A DNA stretch of 64,000 bases, taken from assembly GCA_037954325.1 (NCBI GenBank), contig JBBMNZ010000026.1:7257501-7321500 (forward strand), read 5' to 3'. Position numbers and translations under genes: made by a program. Source of the DNA: Fistularia commersonii. Taxonomy: Eukaryota; Chordata; Actinopteri; Syngnathiformes; Fistulariidae. Of the stretch, positions 47,301-58,400 are shown one piece after another. The notes under the pieces were generated by a model that was given only the letters and a program-made list of their open reading frames with translations, was not told the origin of the DNA and made no database searches. How positions within the stretch are numbered: position 1 is the first letter of the stretch; every line of letters begins with the position of its first letter.

Positions 47301-49283
47301 ACTTCATACCCCACTTGAGATCAGTCTCACGACCATACCAGTAATTCCTTTCTCATGTGAAAATAATCTCTTCCTCAATGTTTGCAGCATATTGAAATTA
47401 TTATTTTCCCATTTACCCAAATGGCTGATCGTAGGCTCGCAGCGTCCAACTGAAAACCGTAGTCATCGGCGAGAGGGTGCTCGGCTACGATCATCCCATT
47501 ACGATTCAGCAATATGTGAGTGCGGGGAAAAAAAACATTTTCCCCTTTTTCCTTTCACTTGTTTGTTAACCATCCTTTTGCGAGTCAGAGGTTGGTTGTG
47601 TTGCTACTACTCATCCACAGATAGACATGTTATTAAATACTTGTACAAAATAAACTTGTCATGCCGTCAGAGGGTGATCCACTCTGTTATATGCAGGTCT
47701 TCTTAGCTATATATGTGCATGCTGGAGGGGAGAACAACCTGGCCCTCAAGTGTCTGTTCAGAGCTCGCCTGCTAGCTCTTACCATTCATGGAGAAGACCA
47801 TCCCTATATCGCCACGTTGGACGTAGGTTGAATCGCTTTAAAGTTTGAAATATTAAAATCGAAGCCTTTTTTTTCTTTTTTTAAATGCCATTCTCGACAC
47901 TTGTCTGCTTGCAGAGCTGCCTTGGGCTGATGATGACAGGAGACCGAGCGGAGCAGTTCCTTAAGAATGCCCTCAGAATCAACACTTCTTTCTTCGGCCC
48001 CACAAATCTGTACACAGCTATCAAGTGAGATAAAGATCTCGGCCTCTCGTGTTTTGTTTTCATCTTGTCTAACCTTCAGATGTCATCACTGTTTTTTTTT
48101 TCCCCCTCTCACTTCACTTGTGCAGTCAGCATCTGTTGTCCCAGTGGATGTGTGGCAAAGGTGACTACCGGAACGCAATGACCCACGAGAAAGAGGCCCT
48201 CAATGCATTTAACACCATGGTCAGTGTGTTTGATTCTAGGCATGGCCATCAATGGAAATAGATTTCTTTTTCTTTACGGGATCGTACTGTTTTTCTTCTC
48301 CAGTTTGGGGAGGGTCACCCTCAGACACTTTGCAGCGCAGAGTTTCTGGGCACTATTACCAAGCAGGCGGTGCGAGTAGAGCGTTCGCTTCGACAAGCGG
48401 GAGCTGAGACCGTTGAACAAATGGTGGAGGTGTGACCACTGATTGTTTCCTGTTTTTGAACAGCATATTTTGTTTTTACATAATGAAAGAAAAAAAACAA
48501 ACAAGATGTCCTATGTCCTGTTCATCTGCAGTGTGTAACTCCCACATCGGACACCATTGTGGAGCAACTGGGGCTGATTACTGGGATCAGACGAATTGCT
48601 CAAAGGTACCGTAAAGCTACACTGGCATGTTTACTGCTTGATCCTATATATATTTTTGCACAAATTCCTCAAGAATTTATTGTTTTCACAGCGACAAGTT
48701 CCAAGAGTACAAGCAGAGACACAAGGAGCTCAAGGCAGCGGTGGCGAGAGAGCTGGCCAACAAATTTGATGAGGAACTCTTCGCCCCAGAGATTACGGAG
48801 GGAGGAGAGAAAGCAACAGGATGTGGGGGGGAAGTTGAAAACGGAAGAAGCCAAACAGGACAGAATACAATTAAAAGCCAGCAGGAGAACGGAGTAAACA
48901 CTGTAGCTTCAGCTAACTGTCATGCAGTGGAGCCAGGACATGAGGAGGGCACAGAAGCAAATGAAGAAAACGGTGAATGTAGAGAGAGTACAGATTCAGG
49001 CGTAGTGGCTAAGATAGAAAACGGTCAGACTGCAGAAGGGGCTTGCGAGCACAATGGCGTCGCTGAGGTGGTGAAATCAATGGGTAAAATTAAGTCTGGG
49101 TTAAATGGGGTAAACGGTGCAATAAACGGAGCTTTGGAAATCACTGGCAGCCCATCGGTTCCTCAGAAGAAAGGAACCTGGGCAGATATTGTCTCAAAAC
49201 CAACAAAAGCTCATGGAACAGGAGACAAAGGAACAGCGGTCAACGGAGTAGAGGTGGTCCTCAACGGAACAGCTGATGTGTGA
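38369..49283 (+). CDS. Divergent CLUH-family (clustered mitochondria) protein
   Basis: Exons: 38369-38464, 38746-38917, 39971-40108, 40185-40339, 40426-40580, 40666-40788, 40877-41009, 41104-41196, 41279-41445, 42381-42560, 42665-43078, 43162-43235, 43336-43440, 43515-43615, 44369-44521, 44628-44690, 44778-45010, 45523-45607, 45705-45858, 45982-46121, 47435-47515, 47697-47822, 47915-48024, 48126-48219, 48304-48429, 48532-48605, 48692-49283. All junctions close in phase, giving 1378 codons. CLUH proteins bind mRNAs of nuclear-encoded mitochondrial proteins in the cytosol. Family marks are WNPPPGHRKLQGD (about residue 205), DWNEELQSARDLP at the start of the CLU domain (about 325), IQKISLLREFCLKTGVQ (about 865), DDILNIFPIVKH and a TPR region (about 935-1115). 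Similarity to mammalian CLUH is patchy and weakest in the CLU core, so this is probably a fish CLUH paralogue rather than the main orthologue. The tail (from about 1215) is low-complexity with repeated ENG/VNG. An upstream coding exon cannot be excluded. Confidence 0.88.
39650..39935. repeat. LINE-like 3' UTR remnant, second copy
   Basis: GATGTACTTTATGGATCCCAG, TCTATACATATTTACCTCA and TGTGCAGGGTTATGG follow the same order as the repeat at 15.9-16.3 kb, and CTGTATCTGTCTGTTCGACAG ends it. It reaches within about 35 bases of the exon 3 acceptor (39970) of the CLUH-like gene. Confidence 0.6.
41480..41625. repeat. Interspersed repeat (CTCGTGGCAACCGGACTT family)
   Basis: The block CAAAATCTTCTCCTCGTGG then CAACCGGACTT, GAAGACGTTTCACCTCTCAT and GAGGCCTTTTCAGTTC occurs in an intron of the CLUH-like gene. 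A related block lies at 55.56 kb in tfip11, showing a dispersed family seen often in fish. Confidence 0.65.
43616..44368. other. Intron 14 of the CLUH-like gene, nothing recognised
   Basis: Open frames here cover only shadow sequence. GT/AG borders and phase agreement of the flanking exons show it is intronic. Confidence 0.6.
46130..46450. repeat. LINE/SINE-type 3' remnant
   Basis: CATTCAAGATTCAAAGTGTTT, GGAAACATGTTTCCCTGTAC, TTGACAATAAATAGG and TTAAGAGTCTGATGGCAGTTG are blocks found in the same order in dispersed fish retroelements. The family is not determined. Confidence 0.5.
46621..47020. mobile_element. hAT-family repeat copy 2
   Basis: It starts AAGGGTCGACAACTTTTACC, a decayed form of the CAGGGGTCRGCAACC end, then GAGCCATTTGGACGAGTTTC and AGTAAAGAAAACGCAGGGAG. 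It matches copy 1 through GATGTTGGGTTGAAGG. The far terminus is missing. Confidence 0.75.
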
Positions 49284-49440
49284 AAACCTGTCAAACCAGA
49301 AGCATGCACTGTAAAAAAAAAAGGCAGTTTTCCGTCATATGGACATGAAGCAGAATATTGATTAAAAAAATCTGTGGGACGAGGAGTATTATTAAGTGGG
49401 ATGCTGGGATGGCTGTAAACACGAGTGCTGTCTTTTCAAC

Positions 49441-49446
49441 AATAAA
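49441..49446 (+). terminator. Poly(A) signal AATAAA of the CLUH-like gene
   Basis: AATAAA lies 158 bases past the stop codon and is followed by a T/G-rich stretch (TTTCTACTGTTGTGCC), as expected for a cleavage and polyadenylation site. It would give a short 3'UTR. Confidence 0.7.
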
Positions 49447-49884
49447 GTTTCTACTGTTGTGCCTTTAGTTTGCAATGGACTTGGTTTTTGACACAGTAAA
49501 TATAGATGTATCTATCATGTATTTGTTCAGAAGTGTGGCTGCAGACAACCAAAACATATAAAAAGTAACCAGTTAAATTACAAAACTTATCATAGCCATT
49601 CGTCAGCTACATGGGACAGAGATTATATGAAAAGATTTTATCATTCATATCAAACCAGTTTTATAAAAACTTTGGTCCATCATAGTACAACTTCTTTTAC
49701 TCAACCATTTTAAATGCACTGCAAGGCCCGCACATGTTTTATGGGCAGATAATAAAAAGCGCCCCCCGTTCTTCTGCAGATATTTCTCCTGAGAATCTTC
49801 AAAGCAACGTAAAAATCGATCTGGTTGGAAATTGTCTGTGTAAGTCAAAAAATCAACTTAACTTTAACTGTTCCTTTTATTACA

Positions 49885-50370
49885 GGGTTTCTGCCGGTAT
49901 CCCTTAATTGAATGCTTTTTAATGCAACATTCAACAAATATAATACCCATGTCCAGCTGCAGATTCCTTTATTTATAATGATGTCAATCATTTAGATCTG
50001 GAATAGATTTCCACAGTAGCATTTATGTAAAAATAACCTTTTGCGTAACAATGGAACTAAAGAATCACATAGATTTAAGTTTGTGTTTGACTATCAATGC
50101 ATATTTATTTTTATATTTTATATTTAATTATTCATTAATGTTATTTTATTTTTTGCTTCCTTTTTGCTCCAACTCTAGAGCCGTAACTTTGTGCACCGTC
50201 AGAACACCGGTCGTAAGCAATAACGAATTAAAGGGTTCCGCTTGTCGATCATCACACTATTCCTATCAAAATGCAAATGTTTATAAAGTCTAATCAAAAT
50301 AAACATTTTTTTGTTAAATCTATTTAATTACTTTTAATGCTTTTTAATGACCCACAGAAAACCCATATTA
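49885..50370. mobile_element. Non-autonomous DNA transposon-like repeat, copy 1
   Basis: The left end GGGTTTCTGCCGGTATCCC and the complement of the right end GGGTTTTCTGTGGGTCATTA form imperfect inverted ends, both followed by AATGCTTTTTAATG-like sequence. It lies between the CLUH-like gene and srrd. Confidence 0.5.
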
Positions 50371-50732
50371 AATATCACTGCTTATCTGGCTGCACTACGG
50401 GACGCAAAGTAAAGAATTTCAAAACAGGGCACATAACAATAAACACTTCAAATTTAAAATCAAAATTAAAAAATTTTGTTTGTCCTCAGGGGCCACGATC
50501 AGAGTGCCTTGGTTAAGTGTATATGAACAAGATGAAAAATGATTTGTTTTTTCTTTTTTAGTTATGTCACATTTCTTGTCCATAGCAAATATTCCCTTTT
50601 ACTAGCTGAAAAGTCAATGAGATATGTATCTTAAAATGGTCCTTTTTCTCAAGAATATAGTCCTGGATGCAGGTTGTTTTTTTGATGAAGACATTTCCAC
50701 CAACATAAATGTACATTTCATTTTGTCAATCT

Positions 50733-52655
50733 TCAGCTCTTTGAGTCATTGAGTATGATCTCAAGGTCTGAGCAGTGCTGGTACTGTGGTTCTGGTGGTT
50801 CAGACCAGGTGGACTGAGGTAGTTTGACAAGGTCGCTCGAAGGAAAGGTAATGATAGCGGTGTCACTGAAGACATCAGATAGACGCGCTGGACAGTCCAG
50901 CTGCCTCTCCTCACACACGGGTATCACCTGGCCGATGTAGCTGTAGTCTCGCTCGAATTCTCTCTCGATCGTCCTGGGTGTTGGGACAGGGGATAGCTCA
51001 ACTCTTCACCAGCAACATTAACATCATCCCACATCAGGTACAAACCTTTCCCTCATGCCGTTGAAGCTGTTTCCAATTATTGTCATCAGAGGTAGACTTT
51101 GTGGGCTCCAGTTCTTCCACAGGAGGTTGTTATACAGGGCTTTCCCACAATGCATCAGATAAAACAACGTAGGCTTAATCACCGCCCGCTTCCCCTCCTG
51201 CCCGTGGGAAAAACAAGACACATATATTGTTTCCTTTTTGTTACAACTCTGGTGTAAGCAATAGCCAATTAAAGAGTTAAGACCTTAAAACACTTGATAG
51301 CCTTAAATTTTACACTATATTTTATTGTATTTCTTATTCTCCCTCCTTCCAACTATTATCTATTATTGTCATGTTTTGCTTGAGACTCTGGCACAACAAT
51401 TTCCTTCGGGATAAATAAAGTTGTTCTTATCTTATCTTATCTTATCTTATGCTTGTCAATCATCACGGACCATCACACTATTCCAATCAAAATTATTAAA
51501 ATGTTTATATAGTCTAATCAAAATAAATTGCGAATATTTTTTTTTCCACTCAAGTGTATTTTGAAATTGAATTAAATTTCTTTTAATATTATTTTAGGCC
51601 TTAATGTTTGCTAAATCTATTCAATAACTTTTAATGTATTTTAATGACCCACGGAAACCCTGAAATACCTGAGTGTGTGTAGAAAAATCAATTAACATAA
51701 AGATTTCAGTTGCAGTCTGTTAATCCATTGGTACATTACTTATTTCCATTTCAGTCTGTTTGATCTCTTTTTTTGTATTGTCAAGATTGATTTTTCACAA
51801 TTAATCACAGAAGAATTGTGTTCTGTGGGTCAATTACACATTAAATAACAGTGGTGCGTGTTGTTATCACCCCACAAAAAGACAATATGCGAACTAACCT
51901 CATTTTCTGTGAGCACAGTCAGACCCAGCTGTGTCAGGACGTCTTTTTCTCCAGCAGAAAAGGCCGGGTCAAAAACAAAACAGTCCTTCAGTGGGATCTG
52001 TGAGAGGAAAGACAGTGTGTTTCGATAGAATGATGTCTCCGGTTGATGGGAAAAGCCCATGTCTCTCACCTTTCCAGCTTCCAGCAGAAGCAGAAGCATA
52101 GCAAGCTGGTAGCGAGACGAGACACATGAGGAAAAGGGGCCCAGGCCATAACAGACACACTCGGTCTGTAACCAGGTTATGCTCTCCTGCAGCTTTTCAT
52201 TTGGTATCTCGTTGTCCTTCAAGTTCAGTGAAGGTTTCGAGAGGGATGCAGATCCAGTCATCAGCATCTGCTCTGGAAAGAAGATCAACACAAGCTTCAG
52301 CACACAGAAACCAACCATTTTTAGGGAGTAACATTTTGAAGTTACAGTACTTTTACTTTCCAAATGGACTTACTATTCCACGCTTTCCAAAAATCTTCGC
52401 ATCTCAGTTCAGACCTGGCGAGGAGGAAATTCATTTAAATCTCTGGGAAAGCGACACCAATTAAAATAAAATACTTTCGTGATGAATAGACGTTTATATT
52501 GCTTACACAGTTTCTTTGATCCTTTTGACAGTTTTCCCAACATCAACCTGATCATTACAACATGCTGCGTTTGGATGCACTTGGAATATCTTCATTTTCC
52601 GTGCTGAACCTTTCTTCCGCCGGGCTACCTGCCATTGTTCTCCGCTTTCCGTCAT
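50733..52655 (-). CDS. srrd: SRR1-like domain protein
   Basis: Exons: 52507-52655, 52374-52414, 52070-52272, 51899-51997, 51046-51197, 50733-50973. Phases close, giving 294 codons (human SRRD about 339). The start is ATG 52655, the first in-frame Met, beginning MTESGEQWQVARRKK. SRR1-domain marks are CVCYGLGPFSSC, FVFDPAFSAGEKDVL, FYLMHCGKALYNNLLW and IIGNSFNGMRER. The end DLEIILND matches the C-terminal acidic end of SRRD. The family is named after Arabidopsis SRR1 (light signalling and clock); the vertebrate function is poorly known, with links to heme and circadian regulation proposed. The gene is head-to-head with tfip11, as in human. The intron between exons 3 and 4 is only 72 nt, in frame and stop-free. 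Confidence 0.93.
51240..51665. mobile_element. Same repeat family, copy 2, with LINE tail inside
   Basis: Blocks AATTAAAGAGTTAAGACC, GCTTGTCAATCATCACGG, TATAGTCTAATCAAAATAAA and TTTTAATGACCCACGGAAACC parallel copy 1. Between them sits 51370-51452, ending AATTTCCTTCGGGATAAATA and five TTATC units, the tail of an L2-like LINE. It lies in the srrd intron between exons 4 and 5. Confidence 0.55.
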
Positions 52656-54335
52656 CTCGATTATTCGAGCACTCTTCCCTTTTTATTTATTTTTTTTAAT
52701 AAATGACCACACTTTGTTATATTAGAGAAGTAAAATAATCTTGGCTCTTGGCCATAGTTTACATGGGAACGCCAAAGTGTTACACCCGAGTTTTCACTTC
52801 CGGTGACAACCGGAAGTAGACCCTTCCTTTTTTTTTTTTTCCCCAAAATTTATATTCTCTTTTTTTTTTGTTTGTTTGTTTTTCGGGGGAAAAATGATTT
52901 ACTTTTTTTTTGCTCAGGTGATATTTACATCACTTTCTAGTCTTATTCAGACTTTTAAAAATTATAAAGCCGGGAAATTACCGACGTACTTGGCCTTTGG
53001 TGTTTTTTCTAACCCTAACCCATATCGCATGCATATGACCACAGTGCAATGCCAAAATTCATCACTGCAAAATTCAAATTACCATGAATAATACCAAATA
53101 ATATACCAATTGGCATAAATAATACAAAATAGCATAAATAATTACAGATAAAACCTTGCGAATTCGTAGAAAAGGCATAATGGCCCTATAAACATGTTAG
53201 AGATATTTGTTATATTGTTAATATGTGTCATTATTACATTTTTTTCAACTGCTTGTTCTGTAGCCATTTAATTCTGCTTCCATAAAGTCACATTTCTTTA
53301 TAAGAGTTTTAAAAAAATCTGTGAAACATTTTGATTGGATTCTATCCATTCCGTCTGTTGAACCACAGTAACAGCAATTGTAAATTTGTTCCGTAATTTC
53401 TGTTTTAGACGTAAAATTTAAGGACATGTGTTATAATACTGAAAAGACGAATCTTTCCAAAACTCAACAAAGTTTTTGCTTGAGTACAATTACTCCTATT
53501 GCTGCAGTATCTCATCACAATCTAGTTCATATTGTGTGTTTGATATCTGTATTTTGTCAGATCAACATTTTTCATCTCTGTTGTTCTTTTTTGTAGATTG
53601 ATAATATCATTAAAGGCCATTGATAATTTTATGTTCTCCCTTCACTGTTGCATTTTCCGTTACCTCAAATAAAAATTATGTTCTTAAAGTATTTCTAGTG
53701 CAAATACATTAGTCCCGCTCACATGTTTAACTCGAGAAAATTGAGAAGAACTAGATCCACCCAAATTGCCCGTGTTAAGAAAACTACATTCCCCAAACGA
53801 GCTCCATTCTATCGTCCGAGTTCAGCCGGGGGTGCAGTTCATCCTCCTCACCGGGTGGGGGCGCTGTGAATGAAACCATTGTGAAGTGGCTGCGAAGAAG
53901 AAGTGAATCCGCCACTCGCGGGGTTAGCTAGCCGTCATTACTACTTGAGAAAACATGTCATTCTGATCTTTGTGTGGGAATATTGACATACTTTCACGTG
54001 AGTTTCAATACATAATGTCCTTATTTACACCATGCGTTCCGATTGTTTGGTTATTTTCTCTAATTGTCTCTGTTCACATGTAACATGTAACCTCCACACG
54101 TAGACCGATACACTTCAGTGTTTATGTCTACGGAAAATATTAACGTTAGCTTAGCTTCGACAGACTGTTTATATTTTCTCAAAATATGCTTTAACCTAGA
54201 AATAGGCTGTTGCTTATATCCTCGTTGTTAATACTACAGGGATTAAGGGACTACGATTTCAGCGAAACCCTTGTCGTAAGGAAGGTATAGCGCAACTTTT
54301 AAATACATTTTGTTTTGTATGTTACACGAATCAGG
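52656..54335. promoter_or_regulatory. Shared upstream region of srrd and tfip11
   Basis: The start codons of srrd (52655, minus) and tfip11 (54336, plus) point away from each other across 1.7 kb. The promoter-proximal GC-rich segment at about 53.8-53.95 kb (GGGGGTGCAGTTC, CCGGGTGGGGGCGC) suggests the tfip11 transcription start lies there with a non-coding first exon. Core elements are not resolved; AT-rich sequence fills the middle (53.0-53.7 kb). Confidence 0.5.
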
Positions 54336-55433
54336 ATGTCCATGTCACATCTTTACGGACGAAGAGGGAAGGAGGAAGAGGATGAGGGTGTCCAGATTGA
54401 AAGCTTTGAAATAACGGACTGGGATCTTGCCAACGAGTTCAACCCGGACCGCCACAGACACCGGCAGACGAAGGAGCAGGCGACGTACGGTATCTGGGCC
54501 GAACGGGACTCGGACGAGGACGAAAGGCCCAGCTTCGGAGGAAAGAAGTAAGGCATGGATTTGAGTTGTCCCCTTCGGATCCGATGATTGAGAATTCCTG
54601 ACCCCCACATAGATGTTTAAATGAAAACATTATTGTTTGTTGATTTGTCACTTTTGGTGGCACAGAGACAAAGATTGTCATAGGAAAGTACAGATAGTCA
54701 GTATTCTGCTGTACTTTCCTAACGATTAATCTACATTATTCTAAACTGCTTTCACATTGACTCATAGAAATGTGCCACTTATATCAGTAAATATAATTTA
54801 TTTAATGTTGTAAATAAGACCAAATTTTGTTAATGCCATATACTGTATGACTGCTACGTCAGTAGGCACTATGCAGTAGACACTACCTCTTTCTCTCATA
54901 GTCATCCTCAGAGGAAAAGAATACGGTAACACTCTTCAAGAATTACTGTATATCAGTTCAGTAATGTGTTTTTCGTTTTGCAGATCTAAAGACTACACGG
55001 CTCCAGTGAACTTTGTAAGTGCTGGTTTAAGAAAAGGCGCGGCAGAGGAAAAAGAACAGAAGTTAAAGGGAGAAGGAAGTTCAGATGAGTCGGATGATGA
55101 AGCTCCTTCAGCTCCCTCAGCTTCTCGTGCAGGTGCACCCAAAAAACTCCAGATGGTAAGTTTTTTTTTCTCTGTGTGTGTGGAATTTTTCTCTGTCTTA
55201 TAGTATATTCATTATAGTATTTATGTCTTGATTTGTCAAAAACAAATTATTTTTCCCAGGGTAATTTCCGTGGAAATCAGTCACAGCGATTTGCAGGAGG
55301 CATTCAGTCTGGACAAGGCATCGGCAGCTGGGAGAAACACACAAAGGGAATTGGGCAGAAACTGCTGCAGAAAATGGGTTACCAACCAGGCAAAGGCTTG
55401 GGCAAGAATGCTCAAGGTCAGTAACAATAGTAT

Positions 55434-55480
<47 letters not shown>

Positions 55481-58400
55481 TTGTATAATTAAAAGTTCAA
55501 CTTACTGTCGTGTACAAACATTATTTTCATGCGCAATGTTTAATCATAGGTGATTTCTTGTCAAAATCTTCTTGTGGTGGCAACTGGACTTGAATTTCTT
55601 CCCTTGAGGACATTAAACCCCCTCATCCGAGAGGCCAAGTGAAGAAATTCAAGTCCAGTTGCCACAATAACTGAGAATCCACCATGTCCTGGATAAGTGA
55701 GAACCTCCACAGACAATCATATGTGAAGTTTTCTGACTTTCTGCCCTCTTTGTGGCAGGTATTCTAAACCCCATCGAGGCAAAGGTGCGTAAAGGAAAGG
55801 GTGCGGTGGGCGCATACGGCAATGAACGAACCCAGCAGAGTCTTCAGGATTTTCCTGTGGTTGACTCAGATGAAGAGGAGGAAAAGGTAGGGTGTCACTG
55901 AGTTATCCCACATTTCCCCATTGAGCAATGCTAACTTAAAATATTCTTGTATCACATTCACAATTTTCACTGTGTGCGCAGGAGTTTCAGAAGGAATTAG
56001 GTCAGTGGCGTAAAGATCCAGCAGGCTCTGCAGGAAAGAAGAAACCTAAGTACTCTTACAGAACCATAGATGAACTAAAGGCTAAAGGCAAGTTGGCAGT
56101 GCGCAGCACAGCAGCTTCTGCTGGGGAGCTGGCACAGGTCAAGGTACGTGAGGAGAGATTTGTATGAAAGAGCTGTATAAAAATGAATTTGGTTGGGGGG
56201 GCTGTTCATGAGGCTTTCATTACACTCCAAAGTCTACTGGATGTTGAACAAGGATAATGCATACAGCTATTGAGCTGTTATTGACGGAGCACCAGATACT
56301 GGTGGCTGCTGTATTTCTGCTTCTTTTATCCAGTAAATACTATGAATTCAGTCTCAGGCATGTCTTGGACAGTCTTAAATGCAATGCATTACTTTTTTCT
56401 GAATAACAGATACGTAATATTTGTTTTTTCTGTATTTCTGTGTTCAGGTGATATTACATATTTTCTTCAAAATAGTGTAATTAATTACTCTTGACATTAT
56501 TTTGCCTTTCATAGCCTGGCTGATCACATGGTGGATGTCCATCATTTGGATTCTCACCAGCTTAGGCCTTATTGTTTTGAAACATAAATGTTCACTGAAA
56601 AACAGACAGTAGTGATTTTTTTTTCCCAATCTCATCCTCTCGTCTCTAGGTAATCGATATGACTGGAAGAGAGCAAAAGGTTTATTATAGTTACAGTCAA
56701 ATGTCCAACAAGCACAGTGTCCCGGACGAAGGGCCGCCAAGTATGTCAACTCGGGATCAGAAGGGTACTGGCTTTGCGCTCCCTGAACTTGAACATAACC
56801 TGCAACTACTCATAGACCTCACAGAACAAGACATATTACAGGTACTGTGCTCGGCAAAAGTTTTCTTGAATGCAAAAGGTACAAATAAAGGTGTTCCCTC
56901 TATCATGCCTGCAGCACTGAATTTCCATGCGTTTGCAATCTACCGTTATTCCAACTGACATCTGTTGTTTTCGCCAACTTCTGCAGTCGGCCAGACGTCT
57001 GCAGCATGAAAAAGATGTGGTTGTGTCTCTGAGCCATGAGGCGCAGGCGCTGCGCAGCCGACTGGATGCAGAGCAAGATGCCATCCAGAGAATGGAGGCT
57101 GTGCTGGCCTTAGTGGAGCGGTTTCCATCTGATGGGCAGAGAGCACCAGGGGAGGGACCCACCCTCAAGGTACATAGAAATTCCCAGCTCCATGTACCTG
57201 TGGTGAACTTTCTAATTTTATGCACAACCAAATAGCTTGGAGAAACAACCATTTAAAGCACACAAGCGAAGAATGTTGTTGCATACAGTTATCTTTTTAC
57301 CTTTCTGTTTTTGCTCAATGTCATATTTTTGTGCTTTTCCTTACCTGTGTTCAGGAGTGTGCCCAGATCTTTGAGACTCTACAATCAGACTATTATGAAG
57401 AATACAAGACCATGGGACTGTCTGACTTGGCTGTACCTGTTGTCCACCCATTACTTAAAGAGAAACTACACTCGTGGGATCCTCTGAAGGTATGCTTTTG
57501 CTGATACAGCCAGCGGGAGAGTACATTTCATCTTTTGTCACCGCTAGTTAGCATGCTGACTTTCTTTTGCTTTTGACCGTTTCAGGATAGTTCTTACTGT
57601 CTCGAAGACATTGGTCAGTGGAGGGCAATCCTTGAGTCCAGGAATCACCATTCCAGCGCTCCAGATTCAAACATGGATCCTTACCACAGGTCATTCAGAT
57701 GAAGGAATATTCATGAATCCGTTTCCACGATATATTTCATGGGCTAGATCTGGTACGCTTTTAGCTTACTGTGTCTTTGTTTGTCCAGATTGCTGTGGGA
57801 GGTATGGATTCCAGTTATGAGGTCCTGCGTGTCAGGCTGGCAGCCTCGCTTGTTCGCACCAATGGTTGACTGTGTGGAACTGTGGTGTCCTCTCCTCCCT
57901 CTTTGGATCCTGGATTACTTGCTGGACCAGCTAATTCTACCCAGGTTGCAGCGAGAGGTGAGACAAGACATGTGTTACTGTGTTGTTTACCATGTGGATT
58001 TATGTAGTCCTATGTGAAAATAAGTGTCCACATAGTAAGTAGATTTATTTCTCCCATCTGAAAATCGTTATGAAATCGCTCAACCTCTTCTCCGATGTTG
58101 CATTTAATAGGTGGAAAACTGGAACCCTTTAACGGACACAGTGCCCATTCACTCGTGGATCCACCCATGGCTTCCCTTGCTCCAATCACGTCTGGATCCT
58201 CTTTACCCTCCCATCAGGAGCAAGCTCTCTAATGCTCTGCAGCTGTGGCATCCCAGCGACCCCTCTGCGCGCCTCATCCTGCAACCCTGGAAAGATGTTT
58301 TTACAGTCGGAGCATGGGAGGCTTTCATGGTGAAAAACATAATCCCTAAACTGGGTATGCCGTTTATCAGTGCCAGCGTTACAACCACAGAGGTCTCTGC

